Assembly (NCBI RefSeq): GCF_902859895.1
Contig: NZ_CADIKM010000024.1
Coordinates: 1-64,000 of the forward strand
From: Pararobbsia alpina
Lineage (GTDB): Bacteria > Pseudomonadota > Gammaproteobacteria > Burkholderiales > Burkholderiaceae
Length of the DNA stretch: 64,000 bases
Direction of reading: 5' to 3'
Notes under the pieces: generated by a model
Told to the model about the DNA's origin: nothing
The model's database searches: none
What the model saw: the letters and a program-made list of their open reading frames with translations, nothing else
Made by a program: the position numbers and the translations under genes
Shown here: positions 34,052-42,780 of the stretch, piece after piece
How the letters are laid out: every line of letters begins with the position of its first letter
Numbering within the stretch: position 1 is the stretch's first letter

Positions 34052-35746
34052 TCAGGCGTCGTCGGACCGCAGGTCCCGCCGCGGGAAGCGGGAGCTGCGC
34101 GGTCCGGGGGGCGCCGGCTCGAGCGCAGCGCCGGAGCGCGAATGGCCTTGCGACACGAGCGCCTGAGTCGAGCCGAGCGCGAGCCAGCGCGCGAGGCTTG
34201 CCGCGCTCATCGGCTGCGCATAGAAGAAGCCCTGGCCATAAGCGACGCCCAGTTCTAACAGGCTTCGGTGCTGCCGCATCGTCTCGATGCCTTCGGCAAT
34301 CAAGGTCAGCCCGATTTGCCGGGCCAGCGCGATGATGCCGCGGATCAGGTCGGTCCGGTCGTCTTCGAGTTCGGCGACAAAACGCTGGTCGATCTTCAGG
34401 TAGTCGAAATGAAAATCCTGCAACTGCGCGAGCGTGCTCCGATCGGTACCGAAATCGTCGAGCGCGAAGCGCACACCCTGTTTGCGCAGCGTTTCGAACG
34501 AGGCCAGCGCGGCTTGCGGGTCATCGAACAGATAGCGTTCGGTGACCTCGGCGATGACCGGTCTGCCCCGACCATGTGAAGCGAGGAGGCGGGCGAGGTC
34601 GGCGATCGCGTGGCTGCTTTGCAGATGGCGCGGCGCGAGATTCACAGCAAGATGCAGATGCCGTGGAATCTTCTGTTGATGAAGTTCGTCGAGCGCGCGT
34701 TCGACGACCATCCGCGTCATCGGTACGATCAGCGGGTCGCCCTCGACGACGCCGATGAAATCGTTGGGACTGACGACCCCCCAACGGGGATGCGACCATC
34801 TCACCAGCGCTTCGACGCCAACGCATACCCCGGTGCCGAGTTCGACCACCGGCTGGTAGTGGACATCGAACTCGTGCCGCGCGATCCCGGCGCGCACTGC
34901 GCGCAGGAGCGTCCTGCGCGGCGTGAAGGAATTCGACATGAGCCAGACGAATAGCGCGGCAAACGCGATGCCGATCGGGATGAACAGCGTCAGCTGATGC
35001 TGGTAGATATCCCGGACCAGACGCGGCGACGGGTGGACCACGACCTCGAGCGGGAACCGCGAAGCGCTCGCGGTCGGTGGCTGCTTGTCAGACTCGACGG
35101 CACCCTGCAGCGTGAGCATGACATTGCCGTCGCGCAGATTGATCTGGTCCATCCCGAAGCGGCTGTCGTTGCGCAGGATGTCGGAGAGATAGGCCCCGTC
35201 GAGGTAGAACAGCACGCCTCTGCCGAGCGCATCGGGCACCGTGTCAGGAAAGAAGGCGAGCAGGGAGGGGCGGCCGGGCTGAGTCAGCGTACCGCGCACG
35301 AGACGGTATGAAGGCCGGTCGCGGCGAATTTCGCTGAAGTAGCTCGAAAGGGGAACATCAGTCGCACCATAGCTGGAGGCGCAATAGATCACGCCATCGG
35401 CGACGAGCGCGCCCGTGCGGACATAGGGTATAAAGGCATCGGTCGCGGAGAGGCGCTGCCGTGCTTCGTCGCAGGGTATGCCGACCAGCGGCATCAGGCT
35501 CGCGTGTTCGAGCGCGACGCGATCGATCATCGACTCGACACTTTGCACGACGTCCATCGCCACGGCATGCTTGCGCTCGAACAGCTGTGCGCGGCCCTGC
35601 CAGAGAGCGAGTCCGGCGAACACGCCGACGATCAGGACGACGCACAAGGTCATCAGCGCGATACGCGAGGTGAGCATCTCGTGGCGCGCTGCGCGGTGGT
35701 CGGGGTAGGACTTGATCGGCTTCACTCTTTCGTGCACCGGAGGCAT
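34052..35746 (-). CDS. CSS-motif sensor / EAL domain c-di-GMP phosphodiesterase
   Basis: A 564-residue inner-membrane enzyme hydrolysing c-di-GMP. Helices at about residues 28-50 and 250-270 flank a periplasmic CSS domain with Cys in GIPCDEARQ and YCASSYG, a redox-sensitive motif controlled by disulfide formation in E. coli relatives. The EAL domain (about 290-530) keeps GVEALVRW, AVNLAP, AEVTER, ALDDFGT, YLKID, LIAEGIET and GQGFF, so all metal and catalytic residues are present. Loop 6 reads DDFGTDRST instead of DDFGTGYSS, an unusual change in the dimer-sensing loop. The C-terminus is low in complexity. Confidence 0.9.
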   Translation of the reverse strand: MPPVHERVKPIKSYPDHRAARHEMLTSRIALMTLCVVLIVGVFAGLALWQGRAQLFERKHAVAMDVVQSVESMIDRVALEHASLMPLVGIPCDEARQRLSATDAFIPYVRTGALVADGVIYCASSYGATDVPLSSYFSEIRRDRPSYRLVRGTLTQPGRPSLLAFFPDTVPDALGRGVLFYLDGAYLSDILRNDSRFGMDQINLRDGNVMLTLQGAVESDKQPPTASASRFPLEVVVHPSPRLVRDIYQHQLTLFIPIGIAFAALFVWLMSNSFTPRRTLLRAVRAGIARHEFDVHYQPVVELGTGVCVGVEALVRWSHPRWGVVSPNDFIGVVEGDPLIVPMTRMVVERALDELHQQKIPRHLHLAVNLAPRHLQSSHAIADLARLLASHGRGRPVIAEVTERYLFDDPQAALASFETLRKQGVRFALDDFGTDRSTLAQLQDFHFDYLKIDQRFVAELEDDRTDLIRGIIALARQIGLTLIAEGIETMRQHRSLLELGVAYGQGFFYAQPMSAASLARWLALGSTQALVSQGHSRSGAALEPAPPGPRSSRFPRRDLRSDDA

Positions 35747-35883
35747 TGCGCGCCGTACATTTTTGTCGGGTTCTATCGTTGAAGCGCGCCCCTGTGCATT
35801 CAGTCAGCGGACTGTGCGAGCATAGCATGCAGATCAGCTCGCGCACCATCTGGCCTGGGAATTGCTGCTCAAACCTGTTGTTG

Positions 35884-35903
35884 TGTGTGCGCTTGCGCAC
35901 ACA
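35884..35903. promoter_or_regulatory. 20-bp palindrome in the EAL/asmA divergent region
   Basis: TGTGTGCGC, TT, GCGCACACA is a perfect 9+9 palindrome. A TATATT box at 35911-35916 lies just downstream, in front of the AsmA gene at 35949. This is the layout of a repressor or activator site over an asmA promoter; the binding protein is unknown. Confidence 0.5.
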
Positions 35904-35948
35904 GGCACGTTATATTCTGCGTCTATCCAACCCAACAAGGATGACTGA

Positions 35949-38294
35949 ATGACGACCCGTGCCCGACCTGTTTCACGAATGGCCCTCAGGATCGCTGGTT
36001 GGACGCTGGGCGCTATCGTGCTGCTGATCACTGTGCTGGTTGTCGTGTTCCTGACGTTCGACTGGAATCGGGCGCGCCCCTGGGTCGACGACAAAGTATC
36101 CGCGGCGATCGGCCGGCCGTTCGCGATCAACGGCGATCTCAAGATCGGCTGGCACAACGCACCTCAAGAATGGCTTACGGGGTGGCGCGCCTGGATTCCA
36201 TGGCCGCGCTTCTCGGCGGCCAACATCACGATCGGCAATCCGGACTGGGCTCAGCAGAAATATTTCGCGACGCTCGACGAGATCGACTTTCAGGTGGCCG
36301 TGCTGCCCTTGCTCAGACGCAAGATCGTGATTCCGTCGATCAACCTCGTCAATCCCTCCGTCGATCTCGAGCGCGTACTCGACGGCACCAACAACTGGAC
36401 GTTCCGGTTGCCGTCGTCAAGCACTCCGTCCGAGTGGAAGCTCGATCTCCACAATGTCGCCTTCCAGAAGGGCCGCCTCCTCTTGTCAGATCAGCAAAAC
36501 GAACTGACGCTCGACGGCACGATCGATACGCTCTCCCAGCCGATTCCGATCGGGGAGGTGCTCAGGGAGCAGGAAAAGGCTTCGCGCCAACATTCGGCCG
36601 AGGCAGTCGGCGCGTCCGGCGCCGCTAAGCTGTCGCGCCAGGCAGCGGCCTCGTCGTCGGCCAGCGCGGTCGAGCAGTCCGTGACGGCGTCGAGTACGAA
36701 TGCGCCGGCCACGGCCTCCGCGGCGGTGATCGGCTCGGCTTCGGCGGCCAGCGAGGCATCCGCGGGAGGCGGAGCGTCGGCGCATGGCGCAGCCGCCGCG
36801 AGCACGCCAACAAGCGGCCGTGCCGCGCGCAATGCGCCGCCGCAGTATGCACTCGGCTGGTCGGTCAAAGGCGAGTACAAGAGGACCACGGTCGAAGGCA
36901 GCGGCAAGCTCGGCGGCATTCTTGCCCTCCAGGATGCATCGCATCCGTATCCGGTCCAGGTCGACCTGCGCATCGGCGATACGCGGATCGCCGTCGCCGG
37001 GACGCTCAGCGATCCTGCACATCTCGCCGCGCTGGACTTGCGGCTGTGGCTCCAGGGCCGCAGCATGGCCCGGCTATACGACATCACCGGCATCCCGCTG
37101 CCGGAGACGCCCCCGTTTGCCACGGATGGACGGTTGTTCGCCAGGCTCCAGGGCGGCCCGATGGTGTTCCGATACGAGGACTTTACCGGCCGCGTGGGTG
37201 GCTCGGATATCAACGGCACGCTCGTCTACCAGCAGCAAACACCACGCCCCGTGTTGTCGGGCACGCTCGTCTCCAACGTGCTCCAGCTCTCCGACCTGGG
37301 TCCGATCATCGGGGCGGATTCGCGGGCGAGCCGCCGGCAACGCGGCGATACGAGCTCGCAGCCGGCCGGCAAGGTGCTGCCGGTCGAGGAGTTCCGCACG
37401 GATCGGTGGAAGACACTCGATGCCGACGTGCATTTCACGGGTCGCCGCATTCTGCGCAGCAAGTCGTTGCCGATCTCGGATCTGTACACGCACCTGATTC
37501 TGGATAACGGCATCCTGACGCTCGATCCATTGCGCTTCGGTGTGGCGGGGGGCTCGCTGGCGGGCACGATCCGTCTCGATGGCTCGGCCGATCCGCTCGC
37601 AGGCCGGTTTTCGATCGCGGCGCGTCATCTGCGCCTCAAGCAGATGTTCCCGACCTTTGCACCGATGCAGACGAGTCTCGGCGAGGTCAACGGCGATGTG
37701 GCGCTCTCCGCGCTCGGCAATTCGCCGGCCCGGCTCGCGGCGACGTCCAATGGCGAAATCAAGCTGCTCGTCAATGACGGCGCCATCAGCAACCTGCTGC
37801 TCGAGGCTGCCGGCCTGAACGTCGCGAACGTCGTCTACAACCGGCTGTTTGGCGACAAGACGACACGGATCAACTGCGCGGCCGCCGATGTGGTGGTCAG
37901 CAAGGGCGTCGCCGAGCCACGCATCTTCGCACTCGACACCGCGGACGCGCTGATCAACGTCGACGGCAAGGTCGACTTGAGCAGTGAGGATCTCGACCTC
38001 ACGATTCGCCCGCACACCAAGGGCTTTCGCGTGTTTTCGCTGCGCTCGCCCCTGCATGTGGGCGGTACCTTCGCACGTCCGAAGGTCGGCGTCGACATTC
38101 CGGCCCTCGCGCTGCGCGGTGGCGCGGTGGTCGGGCTGGCGCTCATCAACCCGTTCGCCGCGCTGATTCCCTTGCTGGCGCCGTCCAATGTCGGCGAATC
38201 GCCGTGCGCACAGATGTTCGCGTCGATGCGCGCGCTGCCTAGCGCCCCGCCGCCGGGCGTCACCAAGCCGCCCGTCAGGAAGACCGCGCGATAG
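35949..38294 (+). CDS. AsmA family envelope protein
   Basis: A 781-residue protein with one N-terminal membrane helix (about residues 12-36) and a large periplasmic part of the AsmA/AsmA-like type. AsmA proteins form long grooves thought to carry phospholipids between membranes. The N-terminal AsmA domain (about 40-200) and the C-terminal AsmA_2 region (about 440-740, with DGAISNLLLEAAGLNVANVV) are both clear. Between them, residues about 205-297 are an Ala/Ser-rich low-complexity linker that is probably disordered. The start has AAGGATGACTGA just upstream. Confidence 0.88.
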   Translation: MTTRARPVSRMALRIAGWTLGAIVLLITVLVVVFLTFDWNRARPWVDDKVSAAIGRPFAINGDLKIGWHNAPQEWLTGWRAWIPWPRFSAANITIGNPDWAQQKYFATLDEIDFQVAVLPLLRRKIVIPSINLVNPSVDLERVLDGTNNWTFRLPSSSTPSEWKLDLHNVAFQKGRLLLSDQQNELTLDGTIDTLSQPIPIGEVLREQEKASRQHSAEAVGASGAAKLSRQAAASSSASAVEQSVTASSTNAPATASAAVIGSASAASEASAGGGASAHGAAAASTPTSGRAARNAPPQYALGWSVKGEYKRTTVEGSGKLGGILALQDASHPYPVQVDLRIGDTRIAVAGTLSDPAHLAALDLRLWLQGRSMARLYDITGIPLPETPPFATDGRLFARLQGGPMVFRYEDFTGRVGGSDINGTLVYQQQTPRPVLSGTLVSNVLQLSDLGPIIGADSRASRRQRGDTSSQPAGKVLPVEEFRTDRWKTLDADVHFTGRRILRSKSLPISDLYTHLILDNGILTLDPLRFGVAGGSLAGTIRLDGSADPLAGRFSIAARHLRLKQMFPTFAPMQTSLGEVNGDVALSALGNSPARLAATSNGEIKLLVNDGAISNLLLEAAGLNVANVVYNRLFGDKTTRINCAAADVVVSKGVAEPRIFALDTADALINVDGKVDLSSEDLDLTIRPHTKGFRVFSLRSPLHVGGTFARPKVGVDIPALALRGGAVVGLALINPFAALIPLLAPSNVGESPCAQMFASMRALPSAPPPGVTKPPVRKTAR

Positions 38295-38318
38295 GGGTCG
38301 GGGAGGCCGAGTCCTCGG

Positions 38319-38534
38319 CTAGTCCTCGATGCGCAGGCCGACCTTGAGCGTGACCTGCCAGTCGGCGATCTTGCCATCTTCGATACGGCCGCGCGTTTCG
38401 ATGACTTCGAACCAGTGGATATTGCGCAGTGTCTTGCTTGCTTTGGCAATCGCCGTTTCGACCGCATGTTCGATCGACTGGGCCGATGAGCCCGTCAGTT
38501 CGATGGATTTATAGACGTGCTGCGTCATGATCAT
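38319..38534 (-). CDS. Dodecin flavin-binding protein
   Basis: A 71-residue protein of the dodecin family, which forms hollow dodecamers that store or buffer flavins. The pattern VYKSIELTGSSAQSIEHAV and NIHWFEVIETRGRI is diagnostic; Trp 41 is the flavin-stacking residue. An ATG two codons downstream (MTQHVYKS) is the more usual start. It is convergent with the AsmA gene, 24 bases away. The 270 bases beyond its start hold only promoter-like AT-rich sequence. Confidence 0.92.
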   Translation of the reverse strand: MIMTQHVYKSIELTGSSAQSIEHAVETAIAKASKTLRNIHWFEVIETRGRIEDGKIADWQVTLKVGLRIED

Positions 38535-38802
38535 GTCTCCTTTGTAAGGCGGTGAATGCGAAATGCGCCTACCTTCGTCGCAAGACGCGGACCCTGCATG
38601 CGCGGTCCGCGCCTATCTTTAGACGAATGCGACATCGCGCGGGATAAAACGAGTGTTCGCCGGTTTTTTGTATATCGAAAAGGTGAACTTACGTATATTT
38701 CATTATTTCGCGTCGCGCTGCTCGCCGTTATGCTTACGCGACATTAAACGTCAGCCGTCGGATCTTGACGCTGCCTGAGCCTTATCGCCGGTGATCGAAC
38801 TA

Positions 38803-39561
38803 ATGAGTAAAGCTGAAAATACATCGACCGTCGCACAGGTGTCGGACCGCCTTGCGTTGAACATCGTGGCGGGAGAGTACGGCGAACTCCTGCCGCCGCA
38901 GGAGGGACTCGCCGAGAATTTCGGGGTCAGCCGCACGCTGATGCGCGAAGCGCTGTCGATGCTCCTCGTCAAGGGTATGTTGGAGATGCGGCCGCGACTC
39001 GGCACGCGCGTGCTGTCCGAGCAGAACTGGAAGATTTTCAACCGGGATGTGATCGGCTGGTGCTTCGCCGCGAAGGCCGACCCGGAGTTCATGCTCGATC
39101 TGCTCGATCTGCGCGCGGTCATCGAGCCGCGGGCTGCCGCGCTCGCGGCGATGCGAGCCACACCCGAGGACAAGGCGGCGCTGCGTACGGCGATCGACGG
39201 CATGCGCACCTGGCCGTCGTCAAGCGCGGAATTCGCGGCGCACGATCTCGACCTGCATGTGGGCATCATTCGCGCGAGCCAGAATCAGTTGTTCATCCAG
39301 CTCGAGGTCATCGTCCGTGCATCGATCGAGACGATGATCCGCATCATCAGTCCAAACCCCGGCGTGATCACCGCGTCCATCGACAGTCACGAACGGATTG
39401 TGAAGGCGATCGAGATGCAGGATCCCGTCGAGGCAGAACTCGCGATGCGCCTTCTGGTCGACGAAGCCGCGCGGAGTGTCGAGGCGACGATGGGACTCGG
39501 CAACTCGCACTGGAACGATGCGCGGCCCGGTTCGCCGGCCGGTTCTACGTCGGGGCCCTGA
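38803..39561 (+). CDS. GntR family transcriptional regulator (FCD/FadR subfamily)
   Basis: A 252-residue regulator with an N-terminal winged helix (LPPQEGLAENFGVSRTLMREALSMLLVKGML) and a C-terminal all-helical FCD ligand-binding domain with metal-type residues (DLRAVIEPRAA, HDLDLHVGIIRAS, SHERIVKAI). FCD regulators of this kind (compare DgoR, LldR) control sugar-acid or carboxylate use, but no catabolic gene is adjacent, so the target is unknown. ATG 38803 is preferred; a GTG four codons earlier is possible. Confidence 0.85.
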   Translation: MSKAENTSTVAQVSDRLALNIVAGEYGELLPPQEGLAENFGVSRTLMREALSMLLVKGMLEMRPRLGTRVLSEQNWKIFNRDVIGWCFAAKADPEFMLDLLDLRAVIEPRAAALAAMRATPEDKAALRTAIDGMRTWPSSSAEFAAHDLDLHVGIIRASQNQLFIQLEVIVRASIETMIRIISPNPGVITASIDSHERIVKAIEMQDPVEAELAMRLLVDEAARSVEATMGLGNSHWNDARPGSPAGSTSGP

Positions 39562-39665
39562 GCGGACTCCTTGGTGGGAGCGGAGCTTCACTGGCAGCCT
39601 GGGTGAGATCCTGAGCGAGGATCCCGACACGGAGTGGAATAAGCCTTCCCGTCCGATGTCGCCGG

Positions 39666-40079
39666 TCACGGGGCGTCAGGTGCACTCGGGGCGAGCTGGC
39701 CCGCGCTGCCTGCCGCGCCAAATTCGGAGAGAACCTTCTTGCGCGCGATACTCGCGAAAATGAGGAATCCGAGGCCGTTTGCTTCGTACCAATACCCACC
39801 GTTGTCAAGGCCCGCGATCGGCTGCTCGAGCGCGTGCTCGATCGAATCGAGGCAGGCACGCCGCAGTTCGCCGATCTCCGGGTAGGGCGGTTGGGCACCG
39901 CGCACGGGACACAGCAGCACATCGAGGCCTGGCAGCACCTGTGCATACAACACGGGTTCGTCCTGCGAGCGGGCGCGCGCAAGTTTTGTATTCAACTGCG
40001 CAAACGGCTCGCACCGCTTGACTGCGCTGAGAAAGGTTTCGGCCACGCTGTCGCGCCGCCGCTTGTTCGGGATCGGCAT
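39666..40079 (-). CDS. Hypothetical protein
   Basis: A 137-residue protein beginning MPIPNKRRRDSVAETFLSAVKRCEPF. It has a mixed helical pattern, a central VLPGLDVLLCPVRGAQPPYPE segment and a GYWYEANGLGFLIFAS strand region. No signal peptide, membrane helix or known family is seen. The frame extends upstream to 40637 but antisense to the histidine kinase, so the ATG at 40079 is used. It is divergent from the kinase gene. Confidence 0.55.
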   Translation of the reverse strand: MPIPNKRRRDSVAETFLSAVKRCEPFAQLNTKLARARSQDEPVLYAQVLPGLDVLLCPVRGAQPPYPEIGELRRACLDSIEHALEQPIAGLDNGGYWYEANGLGFLIFASIARKKVLSEFGAAGSAGQLAPSAPDAP

Positions 40080-40289
40080 TGCTGGACCTCGCAACGAACG
40101 GGTGCAACCGGCCTCGCACAGCGCGAGTGCCACGTCACGGTTCTTTATAGCACACGGAAAATACGCGGCGGCGACGATTTCGCGCCTTGCCGGGCGCGTT
40201 GCGCCGCGTGTCGTGGCCGATGCCGCTGGTTTCATTGATCTATCGCGGGGCTTTGCCGATAATCTCATATCTATTGGCGCCGATATCGC

Positions 40290-42086
40290 ATGAAACTGTT
40301 CACAAAGGGGCTGTTGCTGATCGCGATTCCGAGCGTGCTCGAACTCGTCGTACTCGGCACGCTGCTCGACAAGCAGCGCGACGCCTCGCGAGTCGAACGC
40401 TGGGAACTGCACAGCCAGCAGGTGATCAACCAGGCCGCAGGCATCATCGATCCCTTGCTGCGCGAATCGGCGCGCGTCCATGGCGCCGCGATCACCGGCG
40501 AGGCCACGCCGCTCTCCGACATTGAGCCATGGCGCGAACTGGACGCACGCCTGCACGGCCTCAATGCACTCGTCGGCGACGACCCGCTCGCGCTCGCGCG
40601 CGTGACCGCGATCCGTGCGTTGGCGACCCGGTATCACACCTGGATCGACCGGGTTTCGGCCCGCATCGGATCGGGTGATCGTGCGCAGTATTTACCGATG
40701 CTGGCCCCGAACAACGAAGGCGATGTGTTGATGAACCGGATGCGGGAGGCCATCTCGACGTTCAATCAGCAGGAAGACCAGCTGCACGAAGAGCGCGGGC
40801 AATCGCTCGATCAACTGCGTATTTTCCAGAAATCCGCCCTCGTGTTGGCTGCGCTCGGTTCGCTGTTGATTACGGTGCTGTCGGCCTATCTGTTCACCCG
40901 GCATATCGGCCTGCGGCTCGCCGCACTCGGCGAAAACGCACGGCGCGTCGCCGACGGCATGCCTTTACCCCGGCCCGTCGGAGGCCGCGACGAAATCTCG
41001 GCACTCGATGCCGTGCTTCACGAATCGAGCCAGCGTCTGTCCGAAGTCGAACTCGAACACCGCAACTTGTCCGAGCAGCTCCGGCAGCGCGGTGCGGAAC
41101 TGATCCAGGTCAACCAGCACCTGGTTTCCCAAACGAACGACAACGAAACCTTCGTGTATGGAGTGTCCCATGACCTGCGCTCGCCGCTGGTCAATCTGCA
41201 AGGTTTTTCGAAGGAGTTGAGAGTGTCCTGCGCAAGCTTGCGCGAGGCGATCGAACGCTCATCGATGAATGCGGCACAACGCGTGCAGTTGAGTGAGATC
41301 GTCGACGGCGAGATAGCCGAGTCTCTGCATTTCCTGCAAAGCGCGGTCACGCGGGCAGCCAATATCGTCGACGCGCTGCTGAGGCTTTCGCGCGCGGGGC
41401 GGCTCGACTACCAGTGGCGCCAGGTCCGCACCGACGCGCTTGTCGAGCGCGTGGTCGGCGCGATGCGGCAGACGGTGCGCGAACGCGGCGCGCGCATTGT
41501 CGTCGGGCCCTTGCCGACGGTCTGGGGTGATGCGACGACGATCGAGCAGATTTTCGGCAATCTGATCGGCAACGCGGTCAACTATCTCGACCCGCAACGG
41601 CCAGGGCTTATCGAGATCGGGGTCCTGCCGGCCGATTGGCATGCGCCTTCAGGCGCCGCGGAGCCGAATAGCATGCCGGCAACCGCCGGCGCGGCGGAAC
41701 AGCCGCCGCCGGCCTCCCCGGCCCCTCACGATGCTTCGCAAACGGCCAATCGCGATAGTCCCGCACCCCGTCGGCAGACCCATGTATTCTTTGTAAGAGA
41801 TAATGGGCTCGGCATTCCCGCACTTTATCTGCCCAAGATGTTCAGCGCGTTCCAGCGCCTCCACGGCAATATTGCCAAAGGCGAGGGAATTGGGCTTGCG
41901 CTCGTGCGGCGGATGGTCGAACGGCATGAAGGTCGCGTCTGGCTCGAATCGACCGAGGGGGTCGGCTCGATCTTTTTAGTCGAACTGCCGGCGGAGCCGC
42001 CGAGCGGGCCCTCGCCCGATTCGGCGCGGCTCGACGGCGGCCCGCCGCGAATGCCGGATACCGATCGCCTCGAGGGCGCCCGATGA
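40290..42086 (+). CDS. Membrane sensor histidine kinase (CHASE3-like, HAMP, HisKA, HATPase)
   Basis: A 598-residue kinase. Helices at about 7-25 and 183-203 bound an extracytoplasmic helical sensor of CHASE3 type; a HAMP segment (204-257) and coiled coil lead to the HisKA domain with phospho-acceptor H294 in GVSHDLRSPL. The ATPase domain shows the N box (NLIGNAVNY), G1 (VRDNGLGIP) and G2 (GEGIGLALVRRM). Between N box and G1, residues about 450-495 are a Pro/Ala-rich insertion not seen in typical kinases. It heads a run with a receiver protein and a hybrid kinase. Confidence 0.9.
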   Translation: MKLFTKGLLLIAIPSVLELVVLGTLLDKQRDASRVERWELHSQQVINQAAGIIDPLLRESARVHGAAITGEATPLSDIEPWRELDARLHGLNALVGDDPLALARVTAIRALATRYHTWIDRVSARIGSGDRAQYLPMLAPNNEGDVLMNRMREAISTFNQQEDQLHEERGQSLDQLRIFQKSALVLAALGSLLITVLSAYLFTRHIGLRLAALGENARRVADGMPLPRPVGGRDEISALDAVLHESSQRLSEVELEHRNLSEQLRQRGAELIQVNQHLVSQTNDNETFVYGVSHDLRSPLVNLQGFSKELRVSCASLREAIERSSMNAAQRVQLSEIVDGEIAESLHFLQSAVTRAANIVDALLRLSRAGRLDYQWRQVRTDALVERVVGAMRQTVRERGARIVVGPLPTVWGDATTIEQIFGNLIGNAVNYLDPQRPGLIEIGVLPADWHAPSGAAEPNSMPATAGAAEQPPPASPAPHDASQTANRDSPAPRRQTHVFFVRDNGLGIPALYLPKMFSAFQRLHGNIAKGEGIGLALVRRMVERHEGRVWLESTEGVGSIFLVELPAEPPSGPSPDSARLDGGPPRMPDTDRLEGAR

Positions 42087-42153
42087 CAGCGACACCTGCT
42101 CGGCCGACCGGTACGCTTGACACGATCAACACAGGGCTAACAAGGACACGCAT

Positions 42154-42603
42154 ATGAAGAACGGCGAAACAGTCGGCATCGTCCTGATCGAGGACGATGA
42201 CGGGCACGCCACACTGGTCGAGCGCAATCTGCGACGCGCGGGGCTGACTAACGGGTTCACGCGCTTCTCCGATGGCCAGAAAGCACTCGACTGGTTCTTC
42301 AACGACCCTGAGTACCCGCAAGGGCGGCCGTTGTCGAACGTCGTCGTGCTGCTCGATCTGAAAATGCCGCGCGTGGACGGCACCGAAGTTCTGCGTCGCC
42401 TCAAGGCCTCGCCAAGCACGGCCGCGCTGCCCGTTATCGTGCTGACCACCACCGATGATCCGCGCGAGATCGAGCGCTGCTATGAACTTGGCTGCAACGT
42501 CTACGTCACCAAACCCGTCGAGTACGATGCGTTTATCGAGGCCGTCCGACGGCTCGGATTTTTCCTGCAGGTCGTCAAGCTGCCGCAACCCGCGCGCCCC
42601 TGA
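42154..42603 (+). CDS. Single-domain response regulator (Rcp1-like)
   Basis: A 149-residue receiver domain with no output domain. The acidic pocket is IEDDDGHA, phospho-acceptor D68 in VVLLDLKMPRVDG, switch Thr in IVLTTTDDPRE, and Lys in VTKPVEY. This subfamily typically partners phytochrome-like or CHASE kinases in relay systems. An AAGGA ribosome site precedes the ATG. It lies 67 bases after the kinase gene and 177 before the hybrid kinase, all on one strand. Confidence 0.93.
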   Translation: MKNGETVGIVLIEDDDGHATLVERNLRRAGLTNGFTRFSDGQKALDWFFNDPEYPQGRPLSNVVVLLDLKMPRVDGTEVLRRLKASPSTAALPVIVLTTTDDPREIERCYELGCNVYVTKPVEYDAFIEAVRRLGFFLQVVKLPQPARP

Positions 42604-42780
42604 AATGCGGTTCGAATATGTACGCACCGATGCTTCATTTGAATTCCTGGCCGGCTTCCCGGCCGATGTCCCGGCCGTCGTATCCCGGGGTGTATCCACG
42701 GGTTCTTCGATGCGTGCCCCCGTGGAACGCTCCACGGATCGGGCCGGTGGCGGCTGTCTCATGATCTGTTCACTTCTGTC

